From Chionis minor (taxonomy: Eukaryota; Chordata; Aves; Charadriiformes; Chionididae): 64,000 nt of DNA. Of the stretch, positions 35,846 through 49,200 are shown in pieces. The number at the start of each line of letters is the position of its first letter. Position 1 is the stretch's first letter. The notes beneath the pieces are model-generated. The model made no database searches. It saw nothing but the letters and a program-made list of their open reading frames with translations, and was not told where the DNA came from. The translations under genes were made by a program, and so were the position numbers. The DNA is taken from NCBI GenBank assembly GCA_013398295.1, contig VZSF01006623.1, positions 1,015,984-1,079,983 on the forward strand, read 5' to 3'.

Positions 35846-38800
35846 TGATGAGCGACCGCGCTGAAGATCAACAGGGCACAACCCCACATGCACTACTGCA
35901 ATTCTGGTTTCCCTGTATCAGAAACTTAGCACTAAAAAAGCCCTTTGATATTATTTTGGCTGTCTGTGACATTGATATTCTTTTTTCCCCGCATTATAGC
36001 CTTACTTCTGGAGTTGAGAGTAGTAAAAGTAATATCCCATTGCCACAGGGCAAAAAACTTCCATTCCACACTTACGTAATGTATGTTAGTACAGCAAGGA
36101 AAGTTAGTGAAAAATGAGCTTGTAGAAGTGGCTCTCCTTAAAGTTAATGTTCCAAACTTCTTTTTTAATATGATGTGAGTGAAGTTTTACATCCAGAATT
36201 TATTAAGTACGAGGAGTTGGGCCTTAGAGGTGCTATCAAAGCCCTGAGGACGCTGCGAGAGCATTGTCCAGCCTTTTAAATGAGATAGTAATTTTTTTTC
36301 TTTCTTTCTTATTCATGGACTGCTTGACGTGAATGGCTACACAGAAAAGAAAGAGGAGAGCCTGACAGATATTGTTGAAAAACACATCCAAATATTTCAC
36401 TGCGCATACTGACACAGGGAAGAACTGTATCTCACGTCATCTGGAGAGTCCATTTAATCTGCCAAAACCGCATTAGTAATTACTTTCATTACTATCCGTG
36501 TCCCAAAAAGGCTATTATCTTTATGAAGTAATTGATAGTTCCGACTGTCCCCTTTCAAAGGTTGCAGTCTAAAATTTTTGAGAGAAAATCAGACTGGATG
36601 CCTAAGTACTGGGTGTTTGCAGCCAGATAAACCTGTGTCTAAATCTGTGCAATAAAGACTTAGGCACAGGGATAAATCAGCACAGCCAAATGCACTGGTG
36701 AGGGTCTACCGAGCCATTTTATCGTGCCTGTTCATACTTGTAACTTGTGGTAAAAGTTGGGTAACTATAAAGATTATTCTGCAGTTAAACAGGGTTAATC
36801 TAACATGAATTATCTTGCATTTGCAGCGGATGAGCAGTACTCAGCTGTACAGCCTGTTCTTTGGGCTTTGCTAATGCACGGTAATTCTTGAAAATATGTC
36901 TGAATGCTTTGCTGGGGCACATCCAGGCCCGGAGACAGTGTCTCAGGTGGCCTTGACCAGCAGCGGGGCACCTAAAGAATGAATCTCCTTCACCCTGTCA
37001 CTAGTTCACCATCACTCACCGAGACTGGGAACGGACCCGTTCACCCACCTCCTACCTCTGACAAGTGAAGAGGGACATTATGTGCCCTTTGTAAACATGC
37101 CCATTTCTCCTCCACTTTCACAACTAACCAAAGCCACTTTGCTTTAGAATTTACTTGCTTTTATGCTGTACACTACACAGATGTTTTCATATTTACAGTT
37201 GCTCTTGATGAGCAACAGTAATAGTTATGTTTTGCTTCAGCACTTGCACACGTGGCAGCAGTGATAACCTACACGGCATCACAGAAAAGGATCGCGACAC
37301 CAAACTCAGAAAGATATTTAGATTGAGGACCGAGTTTTGCTCCTGGTAGGAATTTCCGAAGCAAGCACCGTTTCTGACTTGGTAGTCCTCAACATACCTG
37401 GGCACTTTTAACACAAACCCCTGCGACGGGGCGCACCGGGGAGGGACACAGCGACGCCGCAAGCAGAGCGCGGGGCAGGGGCACAGCAGCACCACTGCCT
37501 TGCTGAGCGCCCCAAATGGCCACAAGACTTATTTCAAAACTCACCGAATGTATAAGAACAAGCAAATGCCTTGGCTTTTTATAGATCGTGAAACCTGCAC
37601 ATATTGTAAAAATGAATTTCTGCTTATGTGCTCAACATATTTTACAGTTCATAATTTTGAGACCTTACTCAGTTCAGCCATAAACGCATTTATTTAGAAC
37701 AAGGTTTTGCTGGGTTAGCTTTTGGCTCATGTCACACAAAAGAAGATTTCCTAGGCCACATAAAGGGCACAGTGTTGCACATTAGGCTGCAGTTCTTGCC
37801 TTTAGGCAGCTTTAGGAAGAAGCCTCCCTCCCTTCCTTCCTGAAGGAAAAACCTTTCATAGTTTTTATAAAGCACTTAAGAGTATCTCACAACTACCCAT
37901 CTCCAAAGGCATGTTTAACTTCCCTCGTTTATAGAGCTGCTGGATAATATTTACATGTTCTCAGCTCTTGCTGAGCTCCTCTGGTGAACTCTCCTCCCCT
38001 ACTAACACTACTCCTTAGTTCCCATACTTTCAAAAGTAAATATTTATAAAGAAAGAGTCATTAATCCCTTTAGAATTTAGCATATGCACCTCTCTGGGTA
38101 TAAAAGATCTCATCTTTGGCTGTACAGAGTATTTTCAATTTCTCCTGAATTTCAGACAGGCTCCAAGTTTGCAGAAGGTGTTCAGCGCCCCGGCACAACC
38201 AACCTTCGCCTCGTGCCTCCTGGCTGCAATTCAAGCTTCTGCCTTTTGTCGTTCCCACAATAGTCAGAGAGATCAGGCAATCAGTGGGACTAACCAACAA
38301 TTCCTCCACGTGATAATGGGTTGGATAATAAAGTCCTTTTTGCAATTTGATTATGAAGCCTTTTGTAATTCATGCAGAGAGATGAGCACTTAAAACATAG
38401 CAACCACATGTTTAAAAGGAGAAGGATCCACATCCAAACCCACATCATACATTTTAACAAACAATTAGAAAGAAAAGATGATTAAAAACTGAAAATAAAA
38501 AAAAGTGAAAATGGGCACAAGATGGCAAAGGTGTGATTTGTTCTCCTGTTTCTACTTCAGATACTTAAGACTATACCAAAAGATGAGGACTAATTAAGTG
38601 ATACATATTCTTGCCTAGTTTTTAACATTGTAAGCTCATTGAACCTGGCACAACATTTCCTAAAGGCTGCCAAAATCCGAAATCAATTTGTGGAAGAAAC
38701 AATAATCAGTCATTAATTGATTTCAGATGCCCTATTTATCCCAATCAAATTCATCCATGTGTTCTCATCTAAATCAATGATTGCCTATCAGAGTCACTTT

Positions 38801-40879
38801 ACCAAGATTTCCCTTCCTCATAGAGCACAAAAGCCCGTCAGAAAAAGTCATTGTAACTCTATGGGATGCCACCAGCCGGGTACTGCATCGACCGACACCA
38901 CATCAGTTTTCCCTTTGTTTTTGCATTAAGTTTGTTTTCAGGATTTCACAACTAAAATATGCATATCTGTACACAGCTGCATCTGTAATTGGAGCTGGTA
39001 TATTTGCATGCTCCACTGCAAATGAGGGAAACTTACTCCCATTGGAAGTCCCAGTTCAGAATCTAAGGAACAAGTAAACCCAGCGTTGACTTTAAATGGG
39101 ATGTACAAAACAGATTAATTTCACCTTCTCCTATTTCTGTAAGGTAAATTTTCATGTTTCAGCTGTAATATAAAAAAAAGTCTCTCCAAAGACGTCTCAA
39201 CCGTGCCTTCATTCAAGCATTTTCCTAATACAAATTCATCAAACTTCATTTCCATTTCACTAGCTGAAGATCTGAACTCATATATTTCTTTTTCACACCC
39301 GATGTTTTACTTGCTCCATTTACAAAATACACAAATAAAGGAAGGAATGCATTTCAGAGACAGCAGAGGGCCAAGGAAAATGAATTCAGCAATGAGATTC
39401 ACCTTTACAGTTCGGGTTTGAGCATGAACCAGGGTCTCTGGGAAGCCAGCCCCGCAGTTCAGCTGTGCTGTGGTGGAGAATAACCCAGAGCCTGGACCAA
39501 AGCCCAGCTCATCACGATTCAGCGTATGCCATGACTCCAAATGGCAAAACATGATCCCCAGTGTGCTGTGTATAGGGGGAGTGGGACCAACTCACCCCTA
39601 GAAACACGAGAACGACTTGCTCTCTTTTTTTATTTCGCTAATGGTTTGACAAGATGTTCTACAAAGAGCCCATGGGCTGCTCAGGAGACAACCCCTGGTT
39701 AGCATTCACATGAGGGTTTTCCAACGTCACTTGGGAGAATTTCTCCAGAACCACTTTGTGCTCATTAGAAAGGTCTGAGCTGCTGCCTCAGTTGCTCGTT
39801 CAATGTCTTTCCAATAACTGAACCAAGCTGAAATATAAACTTCAGTCTCAAGCCTGTGGGCAGGACAAGCCCCAGCGCTACCACGGAAAAGACAAAAAAT
39901 CCTATTTCAAACCCTTCAACCACTTTATATTATTTTCCTTTCCGTGCCTCATCATGAACTATTACATTTAATTTCATTCTGCTCTAGAAGCCATTTGGAC
40001 TTTACGTAAATAAACTCCCTACTTTTCTAAAGAAATACTATACATCAAATTCTGATTCTTCATCTGCTTAAAGAAAGTTCGTAAAAGAGCTTTTACAGCT
40101 TCAGCAGGACTACATCTATATTTCAGGGCTGCTTTGAGGGGCAATATATCACGATGGCGGGCCCTCTGGCACCCTGTAACCTCCCATGCATATATAACTT
40201 GAATTAGAAAGGCAACAGCATGTTTATACCACAATTAAAACCATGTTTAGCATTCCCTCAAGGAACCACCTTTTCCGATGATTTTCTGCTAAAGGTGCAC
40301 TAATCTGCGCGGCAGCCCACCACCATAAAGACTGCACTTGTTCCCGTTGCTGAAGTTTAAATATTGAGTGTGAAAGCCAATTCCAGATTTCCATAACCTT
40401 GAAATGTCACCACACATGGATTATACTTATGCTTAAACACAGCCTGCTCTTTTAAGCAGAACCTTTAGAAGCTCTCACACACAAACACGCTTCGTGCTCT
40501 TTGGCAGTAACACATTTCACCAAGAAGCGTGTGATTCCATTTGCTGCAGGAATGCAATAAACAAAAGGCGAACATGTAATCATGCAGCCAGGAAAAAAAA
40601 GTAATACACAAGCAAGAAAAAAAAAAAAAAGCAGGGACAAGAAGGAAAGAGCAAGACAAAACCAACAGACAAAGTAGTTTCACGCTAACCTTCTCATTAC
40701 ACTAAAAATAAAATTACATAAGTTTTGCTACACTGCATCAAGACGATTTCGACTCACATCTGCGCCAGACAGCTCTTCCCAAAACACTGTCAAGGCATCC
40801 TGCCGTACCACAGGTGAGCAGCTGGCTGCCCAAGTACCCACCAAGCACCCCCAGCCCGGGGACCAAATATTCCTGACAT

Positions 40880-41360
40880 ATTTTAGAATCTGCAGCACCT
40901 ACAAATCACGCTTTTGCAGAAACAGAACGATCCTTGCCTTTTGCAGCTTTTCTGCATCGATCGCCTAATAATTTCCAAAGGTATAATACAGTTCCAGGCC
41001 GAGGCACGGCCATAGCTCGCTACATCAATCTGAAGTTGGTTTCTGCGTGCAGCTCCTGCTGTTATCTTGTACTGAGCTACAGCAGCTCAGCCGATATTTG
41101 AGAGCGACCAGAAGCTGCACAATGACAACTTGGCTAGTGATCTGCTCTGCAAATCGCTCAGACTAGCTCGAGCTTATCGAAACCCGTCTTCTCCAGAACA
41201 ACCTCCAAAACATGACTAATAGGCTGATTCTTCTCCAACAATATCTATCTTGGTGTCTGCTGTAAAATAATCAATTACACTAAATGGAATTATTTATACA
41301 GAATACGAAAGCAGTTTGGCTTTGGTGGAAGTAATGTGCTTATCAGATAGATTAAGATCT
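40880..41360. other. Non-repetitive block, possible conserved non-coding element
   Basis: Complex sequence of balanced composition, with few simple repeats and several CpGs. Its right part contains CTTATCAGATAGATTAAGATCT, a pair of GATA-type sites (41339-41349) next to a TTAAT-type site. No coding potential is recognised. Its status as an element is a guess. Confidence 0.2.
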
Positions 41361-42559
41361 AATAGGCTTTTCTCTCTGAAAGTATAGCTGTTCCTCATAG
41401 TCTATCAAACCTCTTATGTACATTACTTTGCTCTTGACAACATAAATTAGATAAAATAACTCTACTTTGTTTACAGAGCTCAAGTAACAAGATTTTTAAA
41501 TATATTTAAAAGCTGTGCCAATAGACTCAAAAACTGTGTTTATGAACTAAAATTGCCTTAGCTTATTTCAACTAATGAAATAAAAGGGAACTCTGCATAC
41601 TTTTTGTTAATACAATGACTCCACGAAAATCAAATATTTATGTCTTTGGTCTAGACAAATTAATATACAATTTCTCTATCACAGGAAAAAGAAGGCAATG
41701 TCTTCCTTAATGCATGCCTTAATGGAGTATCTTATTTCTCTGGGGTCAGTTCAGAAGAGCCCAATGCTGCACAACAGGGTTCAAGGCGAGGGCTGGAGGG
41801 AAGGGAGCAGCAGGAGCTGCTGACCGAAGCCAGCTTGGTGAACACCACCAGCGCACGAGGGTGCCAAACGCTGCGTGTTCGTGGAGACCGCACAGTTAGC
41901 TGATGCTCCCAGAAAACTGACTTAAACATATTTAAGAAAACTTACTCAGATTTCTAGGGGCCGTGCTTTGACTTCTCTCCTTACTCCTTTCTTTCAGGAC
42001 GATGGCAGAGGAGCCTTTGTACTGCAGTTGAAATAAGAGGAAATGTGTTTCTCCCGTCTTTGGAGATGCATTACGAGTCCTAAAAGCATTCTTTACAGTA
42101 CCTTTATTATACACAAGTCTAAAAACCCCATTTCTTAAAATGTACGCAAGAAGAAGAGGCAATGTCTAACTTAGGAATATATTTACTATATTTAGCAATA
42201 AAGAAATTGTATCTTACAAAGCAAAACTTTGCACTTGCATTCTTCTGAAGCACAGGATGAGAGAGAGATTCGGGGATTTGTAGATTCATTTTTAAAAACT
42301 GGGTAATACAGCACAAAAGCAGTTTGGCTCTGTATGCCCATTTCACAGCTCTGGACTAATTAATATCGAGTAAATTACACTTGGCCCAGAGCTTGGCTAA
42401 ATAAAAAATAACAACACACACTAAAACGAGTCTTAAATAATTTCTCTAAAGCCCAGATGATTTCTGTTATGATATGCAAGTAAGCATTTTTGCCAAAAGA
42501 GAACTAATAATTTATGATGCCATTTAAAAGCTGGTAACTGCTTTTCTTACCTGAAAACT

Positions 42560-42890
42560 GAAAAAAAGGAAAAAAATGAGTCCCTGGCTTGATTATGATT
42601 CACTGTGTGTATTGGTCCTCTGCATCATGGGACTAGAGTATCCTTTTATCTGTGTTATTCGTCAGGACAGATTGAATAATGACAAGTGGAGTGCCGAGCC
42701 GGAGTTTACTCGCAGATTGGTTAACATCATTTTGTTCCCAGAACAAGTCTCATCGGCCCTTATCAGGAGTCTCCTAGAATTGTTTGAAAGTTACAGGCAG
42801 CACACCAAGAAAATTAATTTCCCTGTCTCCTTCCTAGTGTTGTCCAAATCTTGTTACCCTTATTCACACAAAGTAATTCAACGAGCTTAG
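42560..42890. other. Unassigned block with 104-codon open frame
   Basis: A plus-strand frame from 42576 to 42890 begins MSPWLDYDSLCVLVLCIMGL and shows no similarity I recognise. It has no flanking splice sites I would trust. It could be conserved non-coding DNA, or chance. Confidence 0.18.
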
Positions 42891-45302
42891 CACAAAGCGC
42901 CACTGCATTTTTGCTTAGTCTTACAAAACTCAGTAACGTATAATTTCTAGGGACCCGTGCAGGGCCCATTTTCCATCAGGCTTGCACGCAACATTTTCTT
43001 TAACATATACATATTTTATTACTGTTTACTCTAAATTTATTTGGAGCAATTATGAACTTTGCTCAACAACAAACTACAACATCAGGAGGGTCCTAAGAAA
43101 AACGTGGTCCATGCTCCAACTGCTGCTTGCACCCAAGAGCGTGGAGTCTTCTCCATCCAGAGGAGGAACCACATTGGCACAGGGATACCACTTCTGATTT
43201 AGAGCAAGATACATCAGGGATGTTTTTTATGCCTCAGGAAGTTCAACGCCTCATACTTTCAAAGAATGTAGATTTTCTGAGCTCACTATCAAAATTACAA
43301 AACATATGTATGAATCAGGCTATGTTTTATTCTTTCATGTCTACCCTGAGATTTCAGCTTTATGAATGAATCAAGTAGAAATGATACAATGGGAAACAGT
43401 TTGCACAACGGACTGACGGTAGAGATGAATTCAGGGAGAAAGTTTCTGGATAAAAAAAATTGCACCAAGACCTTCTAACTCAAACAAGGATGGATGCAAC
43501 TTTTAATGCCAGTTCCCTACAACAAACATGGGCTGTATGAGCGCACCCTGCATGTCTGCATGAGCAACTGCGGGTCTGTGCCATGAATTTTTAAACACAC
43601 GTTACATTTTTAATCAAATTCAGCACAGATGATCTGGATGATTTCATTTACCTTTTGCTTTAGTGGAGACTTCAGCACGCAGCAATGTAGTAAAGAAAAT
43701 AAATCTATGGTTTGAGCTTTACACTTGCTCTCAAACAAAGTTCTAGTATTTTATTTCACATCAGCATTGGCGGAACCCACCAAAACCTATTCACAGCAGC
43801 ATGGCCTCAAGTGAGGGGTGCTTTCCACTTATCTGAGTAGTCTCAGACCTGGGACTTGTTAAGAAATCCTGCCTGTGGCTGTTTTCAGTCATCCTAATTC
43901 TTGGGAAAGTTTTGCGCTGAAGCTTTTTCATTTCAAGTGACTCTGTTCTGACTTGGGCATACAGGTAAGAGTTCGACAGTGACTCATGTGGCAATCACTA
44001 GGTTAGGTTTCTGTTTCAAAACCACCAAATCTAAATATATCCCTCCGAACAGATGCCGCGGTCAGATGTGCTGTTGTGCACAAAGCCGAGCGGCTGCAAA
44101 GTCGCCACCTTACGCCCACGCTCAGCCGCTCCTTGGTCCAGCCCCACGCAGGGCACAGCACACCCAACCATCCCTCAACCCAGTTCTGTCAAACCAGCCC
44201 GCACTTCTAAAAACTGTGATTAAAAGTGTTTAAGCCAGTTTGGATCTTTGCGACAGAACCCAGAGAAGGAACAATGATTGCTGCGTCTATGCCAGTAGAT
44301 GAAAGACAAGCAAGAAACCTTCAAAGGATGAAGAACCTCTCCTAAACTTGCCTGTCACTTCTGACCGCCGCATAACCCTCCCTAGGACCAGTCACCTTGT
44401 TGGTCCATGCCACATATCAGCCCACAGCCTGTACTACATCCAAGCTGGGCAGCAGCAAAGAGAGCTTATAAACTAATTCAATGCTCAGTTTTTACTTTCA
44501 CCAGGTCTGAAGACCTGCTATTATTTTATTTTTTAATTTATAGGCTGGAGGAAGTCATATTAAATAAAATTTACACTACTTTACTGAGAACAAGGGAAAA
44601 ACACTGAGGCTGCAGACCTCTACAACACGGATGCGAACAGATGTTTTTTCAATGTGTATTTGCATTTTGAACCGAAATTAAAGGGCACAAATCTCAATGG
44701 CTTTAAGATCTCTGCCAACAACTTGTGAATACTAACAAATGGCACCTAATGATCCACCAAAATGGGTGATTTTTCTAATTCTTCTTTTGGGGAAGCAAAG
44801 ATTTAACTAACTAAACAAAATAAAAGAGAGAGAAGTGAAAAATATCAAATAATAAAATCAAGAATTTGAAACAGGATCTTAAAGCCCCAGCTACAAAGCC
44901 TGACAGCCGTGCAAAAGTCTGACAGCAGAGATAGGGTTTAATATTCTCTTATATGAGGGAGCTTTGAATCTCATTTAATTTTATCAGATTTAGAATCATT
45001 TGCTAGGGGCCAGACGGCCAACTAGTGTAAATCAGTTGAGCTCCATTAAGTTCTACGGAATTACAGTTTCCAATTTACATCAGCTGAGAACCTTGCTGTT
45101 ATGCTACTATTATTAGCTGCTATTTGTAACGCAGTAATACCTAGAGCAGTCATCTCAAACATGTGGCTCAACAGGCTTTCTGACATTGCCTGCAGACACG
45201 GGAAGACTCTGCTCCTCTAGCCCATGCTGCCCAGAACAACAAAGCTGCCTGTGTTCTACTGCTTGCTCCATATTCAACCAAACGGACTACCGAGCCCAGA
45301 GT

Positions 45303-45595
45303 GATAGAATCACAGAATGGTTTGGGTTGGAAGGGACCTTGAAGATGATGTAGTTCCAACCCCCTGCCATGGGTGAGAACACCCCCCACTAGACCACGTT
45401 GCTCAAAGCCCCGTCCAACTGGCCTTGAACACTTCCAAGGATGCGGCATCTACAGCTTCCCTGGGCAACCGGTGGCAGTGTCTCAGCACCCTGATAATGA
45501 AAAATTTCTTCCTGAGATCTAATCTAAATCTCCCCTCTTCCAGTTTGAAGCCATTACTCCTCAACCTACCGCTACGTGCCTTTGTAAAAGTCTAC
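45303..45595 (-). mobile_element. CR1 LINE fragment D, short 3' end
   Basis: On the minus strand only the last ~290 bases of a CR1 copy remain: a degraded end of ORF2, then GGTCCCTTCCAACCC and the terminal CCATTCTGTGATTCTATC at 45303-45320. The 5' truncation point is near 45595. It lies in the same orientation as SGCD. Compared with element C the coding part is clearly more decayed. Confidence 0.93.
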
Positions 45596-45640
45596 TGGTT
45601 AATACTGAAATCTGAGCCTCGGTTTGCTATGTAGATAAAC

Positions 45641-45678
45641 ATAATAATAATTACAAACCTAATAATAATAATAATAAT
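45641..45678. repeat. (AAT)n microsatellite
   Basis: Two AAT-repeat runs, ATAATAATAA and (AAT)6, are separated by TTACAAACCT. They lie about 45 bases beyond the 5' end of CR1 D. Confidence 0.9.
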
Positions 45679-46264
45679 GCACCTTATTACACAAAAGCTG
45701 TCCCTTCCACAAAATCTCATAATATGTGAGGAATTAGGAAGGAGAAAAAAGGGTCAGCGAAATGATGTGAGGTTACACAGAAGGCCAGTGGTAGAAGCTG
45801 CAGGGAGAAGGGGAACCCCAGCACTATCCAGTGTGATGGCTGGGCCACTTGCTCCTCAGGGAGTCAAAAATCATCCACATTCAAAGCTGTACAGGGTAAC
45901 TACAGAGATCCAAATCCCTCAACTCTGGCAGGGAAAAGAGTCAGTTTTGATCTTAGAATTTCCTAGTTTTAGGAAGAAGTTTCTGAAGTTGATGCATTGG
46001 GAATATTCACACTAACTAAATTCAGGACCTAACTTCTGTGATTAAATTAGGTGGCTAGAGACATTCCTCCCAGCACCGTTCAGTGCAGAAGCATAACTTA
46101 GATGCCCTAAATTATTTTCTGAAGGATCCTAATTCTCTCTCTTGGCTATTCAGAAGACACTAAGGAACTTCCCTCTCTCCTCGCAATTAGACATCAAGAT
46201 AGCGATAACAGAAACAGTTCCCCACACCCATCCTGGGAACACAAGACAGGTTTTGATACCTTCT

Positions 46265-46283
46265 TGTGTGTGTCTCTCTCTCT
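46265..46283. repeat. (TG)n(TC)n microsatellite
   Basis: A TGTGTGTG run passes into TCTCTCTCTCTG. Simple repeat. Confidence 0.8.
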
Positions 46284-49200
46284 GCTCAGCATTCATTTAT
46301 TGCGGATGTTCATCCTTCTCTAGCACAGCCCAAAGAAAGAGCTGTCTGTGCCCACGAAGGCCAATCAGTCACAGTTCTTCACTTCCCATAGGGGATGTTT
46401 TCTCCTTGACTCCGTAGGGCAGACAGAAACAAAGGAAGACATGTCATGGCTTTGATCCACTTCCTCCAGTCGTGACTTGACCATCACACAAAATCAGCAG
46501 TAGTTTTCCCTCACACCCGCTAGATTATCTGCAGATCCTGTTTCATGCTCAGATTTATTCGTTTCCTCTTCTGCAACATATAGTGAAGGCAGACCCCAAT
46601 CACAAAGTCAAAAGCCCCTCCAGAGACAAACCAGACTTCTCTCCGAGGTTTGGCACTGTCCTGTTCCCACAGCTAGGCAATGTGGGAGGATGGAGACTGA
46701 GATGCACAGATCTGCTGGGACCAGGAGGAGGTAGACAGAGAAGAGACACCAAAGAAAAGACCGTTCCCATTAACAAATGCAGCATGAGGCCCATATCTCA
46801 TGGCACGATCATAACTTCACAGCATTTCTAATCAAAGCGGCCTGCGTTCGTTCCCTGGTTGGCTCCCCATTTTGAAGCTGAACTTCCCTTAAGTTCAAGG
46901 GCTCAGGAAGAGAAATCTAGTGCAGAGCTTTCTCTTTTTATATATGAACTCCTACTCAGTAGACTTCAATCTCACAAAGTGCTTAAACTTATGCAAAGTG
47001 TCTCTGAAGCAAACGGGACTGTTCACACGCCTGAAGTGCAGTCCTTTGCTGGATCAGGGTGGCAGCTCACTTCTTGTCAGTCTTTCCGAGCTCTATACAT
47101 TCTGTTCAAACATTTTCGAAGGCACATGGGTTAGTGATAAATATAGAAAGCCCTCTGTTCAATTTTTTTTTTTCTCTGAGGCTGTCACACGCTGCTGAAT
47201 TTCACGGAAGGGCTGTGCACAGATCTGCAGAGCACAAGGCTGCCACTGCTTGTCCACTGCAAGATGGTGGGTGCTTGGAGAGGTGTAAGACAAATCATCT
47301 CCAAAGTTATAAATATTAAGAAAAAGTCTTCCAGTAGGAAACAATAACTGCTACTTGCTTACAGCAAATACCACACTAGAACACCTTATTCTGCCCCTGT
47401 CAATAGTGCGGCTGACTACAAACCCTGGGCCGTTTGCTGGGTTTGTGCTGCTCTCCAGGAAGATGATTGATTGAGAGCTCTGTATAGACCGATCAAGCAA
47501 CCCATTAATATTTCACAGCTGGGCTCGGGTTGACTGGCAGTAATTATTCCACAGATTACTTTTTCATTTGAAGTGCAGCTGGTCATCCATTACTTGCTCC
47601 ACGGCTTTGAAGGTCCAATAATTCCAATTATTTCTATCAACAGGAGACAGGTAAACTGGCTCTATGGAAATCTTCCCCGACATGGGCACTGAGTAGGTGA
47701 CTGGAAGCCCACCTCCATTACAAATCCACTCTTGAGAGCAGAGATGTTTGCGTACAGTGGCAAACTCTTTCCCTGATTTTCCAATCTGGAACACAGTATG
47801 TATTACTGCTGTAAAAGTGTGTAGCTTTGGCCTGTGCTTAAAGCTGGCAGTCACTAAGCTCTCTCTGTGTGCTCAATTACCTTGGGCAGGACTGGACCAT
47901 CAACTGGCTTCCATTAATGAAGATACTGGCCAAATCTGTAAGTGGCATACTTCAAAATCTAAAGTCTTGCAGTGCCACGGGGCAACAATGGTCAATGTGG
48001 TCCCTGAAGGCCACGTAGGGTCTTCTGCACTAATCAGCTGCCCCACCAGTCACATAACATAGTCCAGCCAGGACCACTGGCTTTGAGCTCCTGGAGAGCT
48101 GCATGTAGCTGAAGGGACACAGGGACGACTGTCTCATGTCTGAACTGAGCATCAGCTGAATCCAGACATAAAATTTGTGCTTTCAGAAGGCATCATGGCA
48201 GGAATTGTCTGCATTGTTCAGCGCAAAGGAAGACTCTCAAGCTCTCCCACATTTCTTGCCAGCTTTCTCTTTGCGTACAGCACCATAACTTATGCTGCTG
48301 AGCTTGAAACACGCAGCAGCCCAGACACTGAAAATTATAACGACAGAAAGGGTTCACCATAAAATTGGCAATCGGATCCGGTCTGCAAGTAAGCTTTTAA
48401 TCTTGGAAACATTAGCTGGATTGAACCTGACTGCTGATGAGTTATTCTCTCTTGCTTGACTGGAAGGTCATAAACATCCCTGATATTAATGACCTGGCGG
48501 AAGTCAAGGCTCCACGCGGATGGACTGTTCTCTCCCCATTCCTCATCCACTGAGAACTTTCTGCTCCATTTGTTCAGCAAGTGGGCACTTTGAATAATGT
48601 GGGAAAATACCACTTATCTATTCATAGGGTTCCTCCATCTCACTGCCGCAGTACTGCCAAGTTTGCTGCAGGACAGATTTTTTTTTTCTGCACCTATTTT
48701 TCTTAATCTAAAGGTCCATTTAAGAGATCTGTTCTACAAAATGATAGTTCCAGTGCTCACTGCTCTGCTCTAATAGCAGCTACATTTATTTCATCCTTTC
48801 GGTGGGAGTGAGATTGCTTCTCTTGGACTCAGTGGGAGGGAAACTTGGTCGATTTTTTTTCATGCCATTGCTCGAGTGTGTGCATTTGCAGCAGCTTCTC
48901 TTCCATTAAGACCAGGCTAATAAGATTAACAAAGTGAAGCTGTAGGGCTCTTCATTTCACCATTATTCTGATCGAGATCTTCCTTCTCCCCAGTGCCACC
49001 CACAAGCGAAGTGACTGAATGTGTGTGTTAAGTGCGCGCTGCGCTCTGCCTCCCTCTATATACTACTGCTAATACACCTTCATGCTCCACTACAAACACA
49101 GAGGCGGTGAGACTTCAGAGAGCCTATCGGCAGCTGCAGAGAGGTACATTTGGGATATTCTCCTCCACAGACTGCACTGCAGCTACCGCCTCCAGCCTAC

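Larger units (their letters stand above)
34459..45302 (-). other. SGCD: SGCD intron upstream of the exon, third segment
   Basis: Intronic DNA between CR1 C and CR1 D. It contains nested palindromes at 35790-35845, an A tract near 40618-40631, and non-repetitive blocks near 40880-41360 and 42560-42890 that could be conserved elements. I recognise no exon or gene. Confidence 0.55.

Noticed and set aside
42576..42890. 104-codon open frame as a new gene
   Set aside because: No homology and no splice context. Kept only as an unassigned block.
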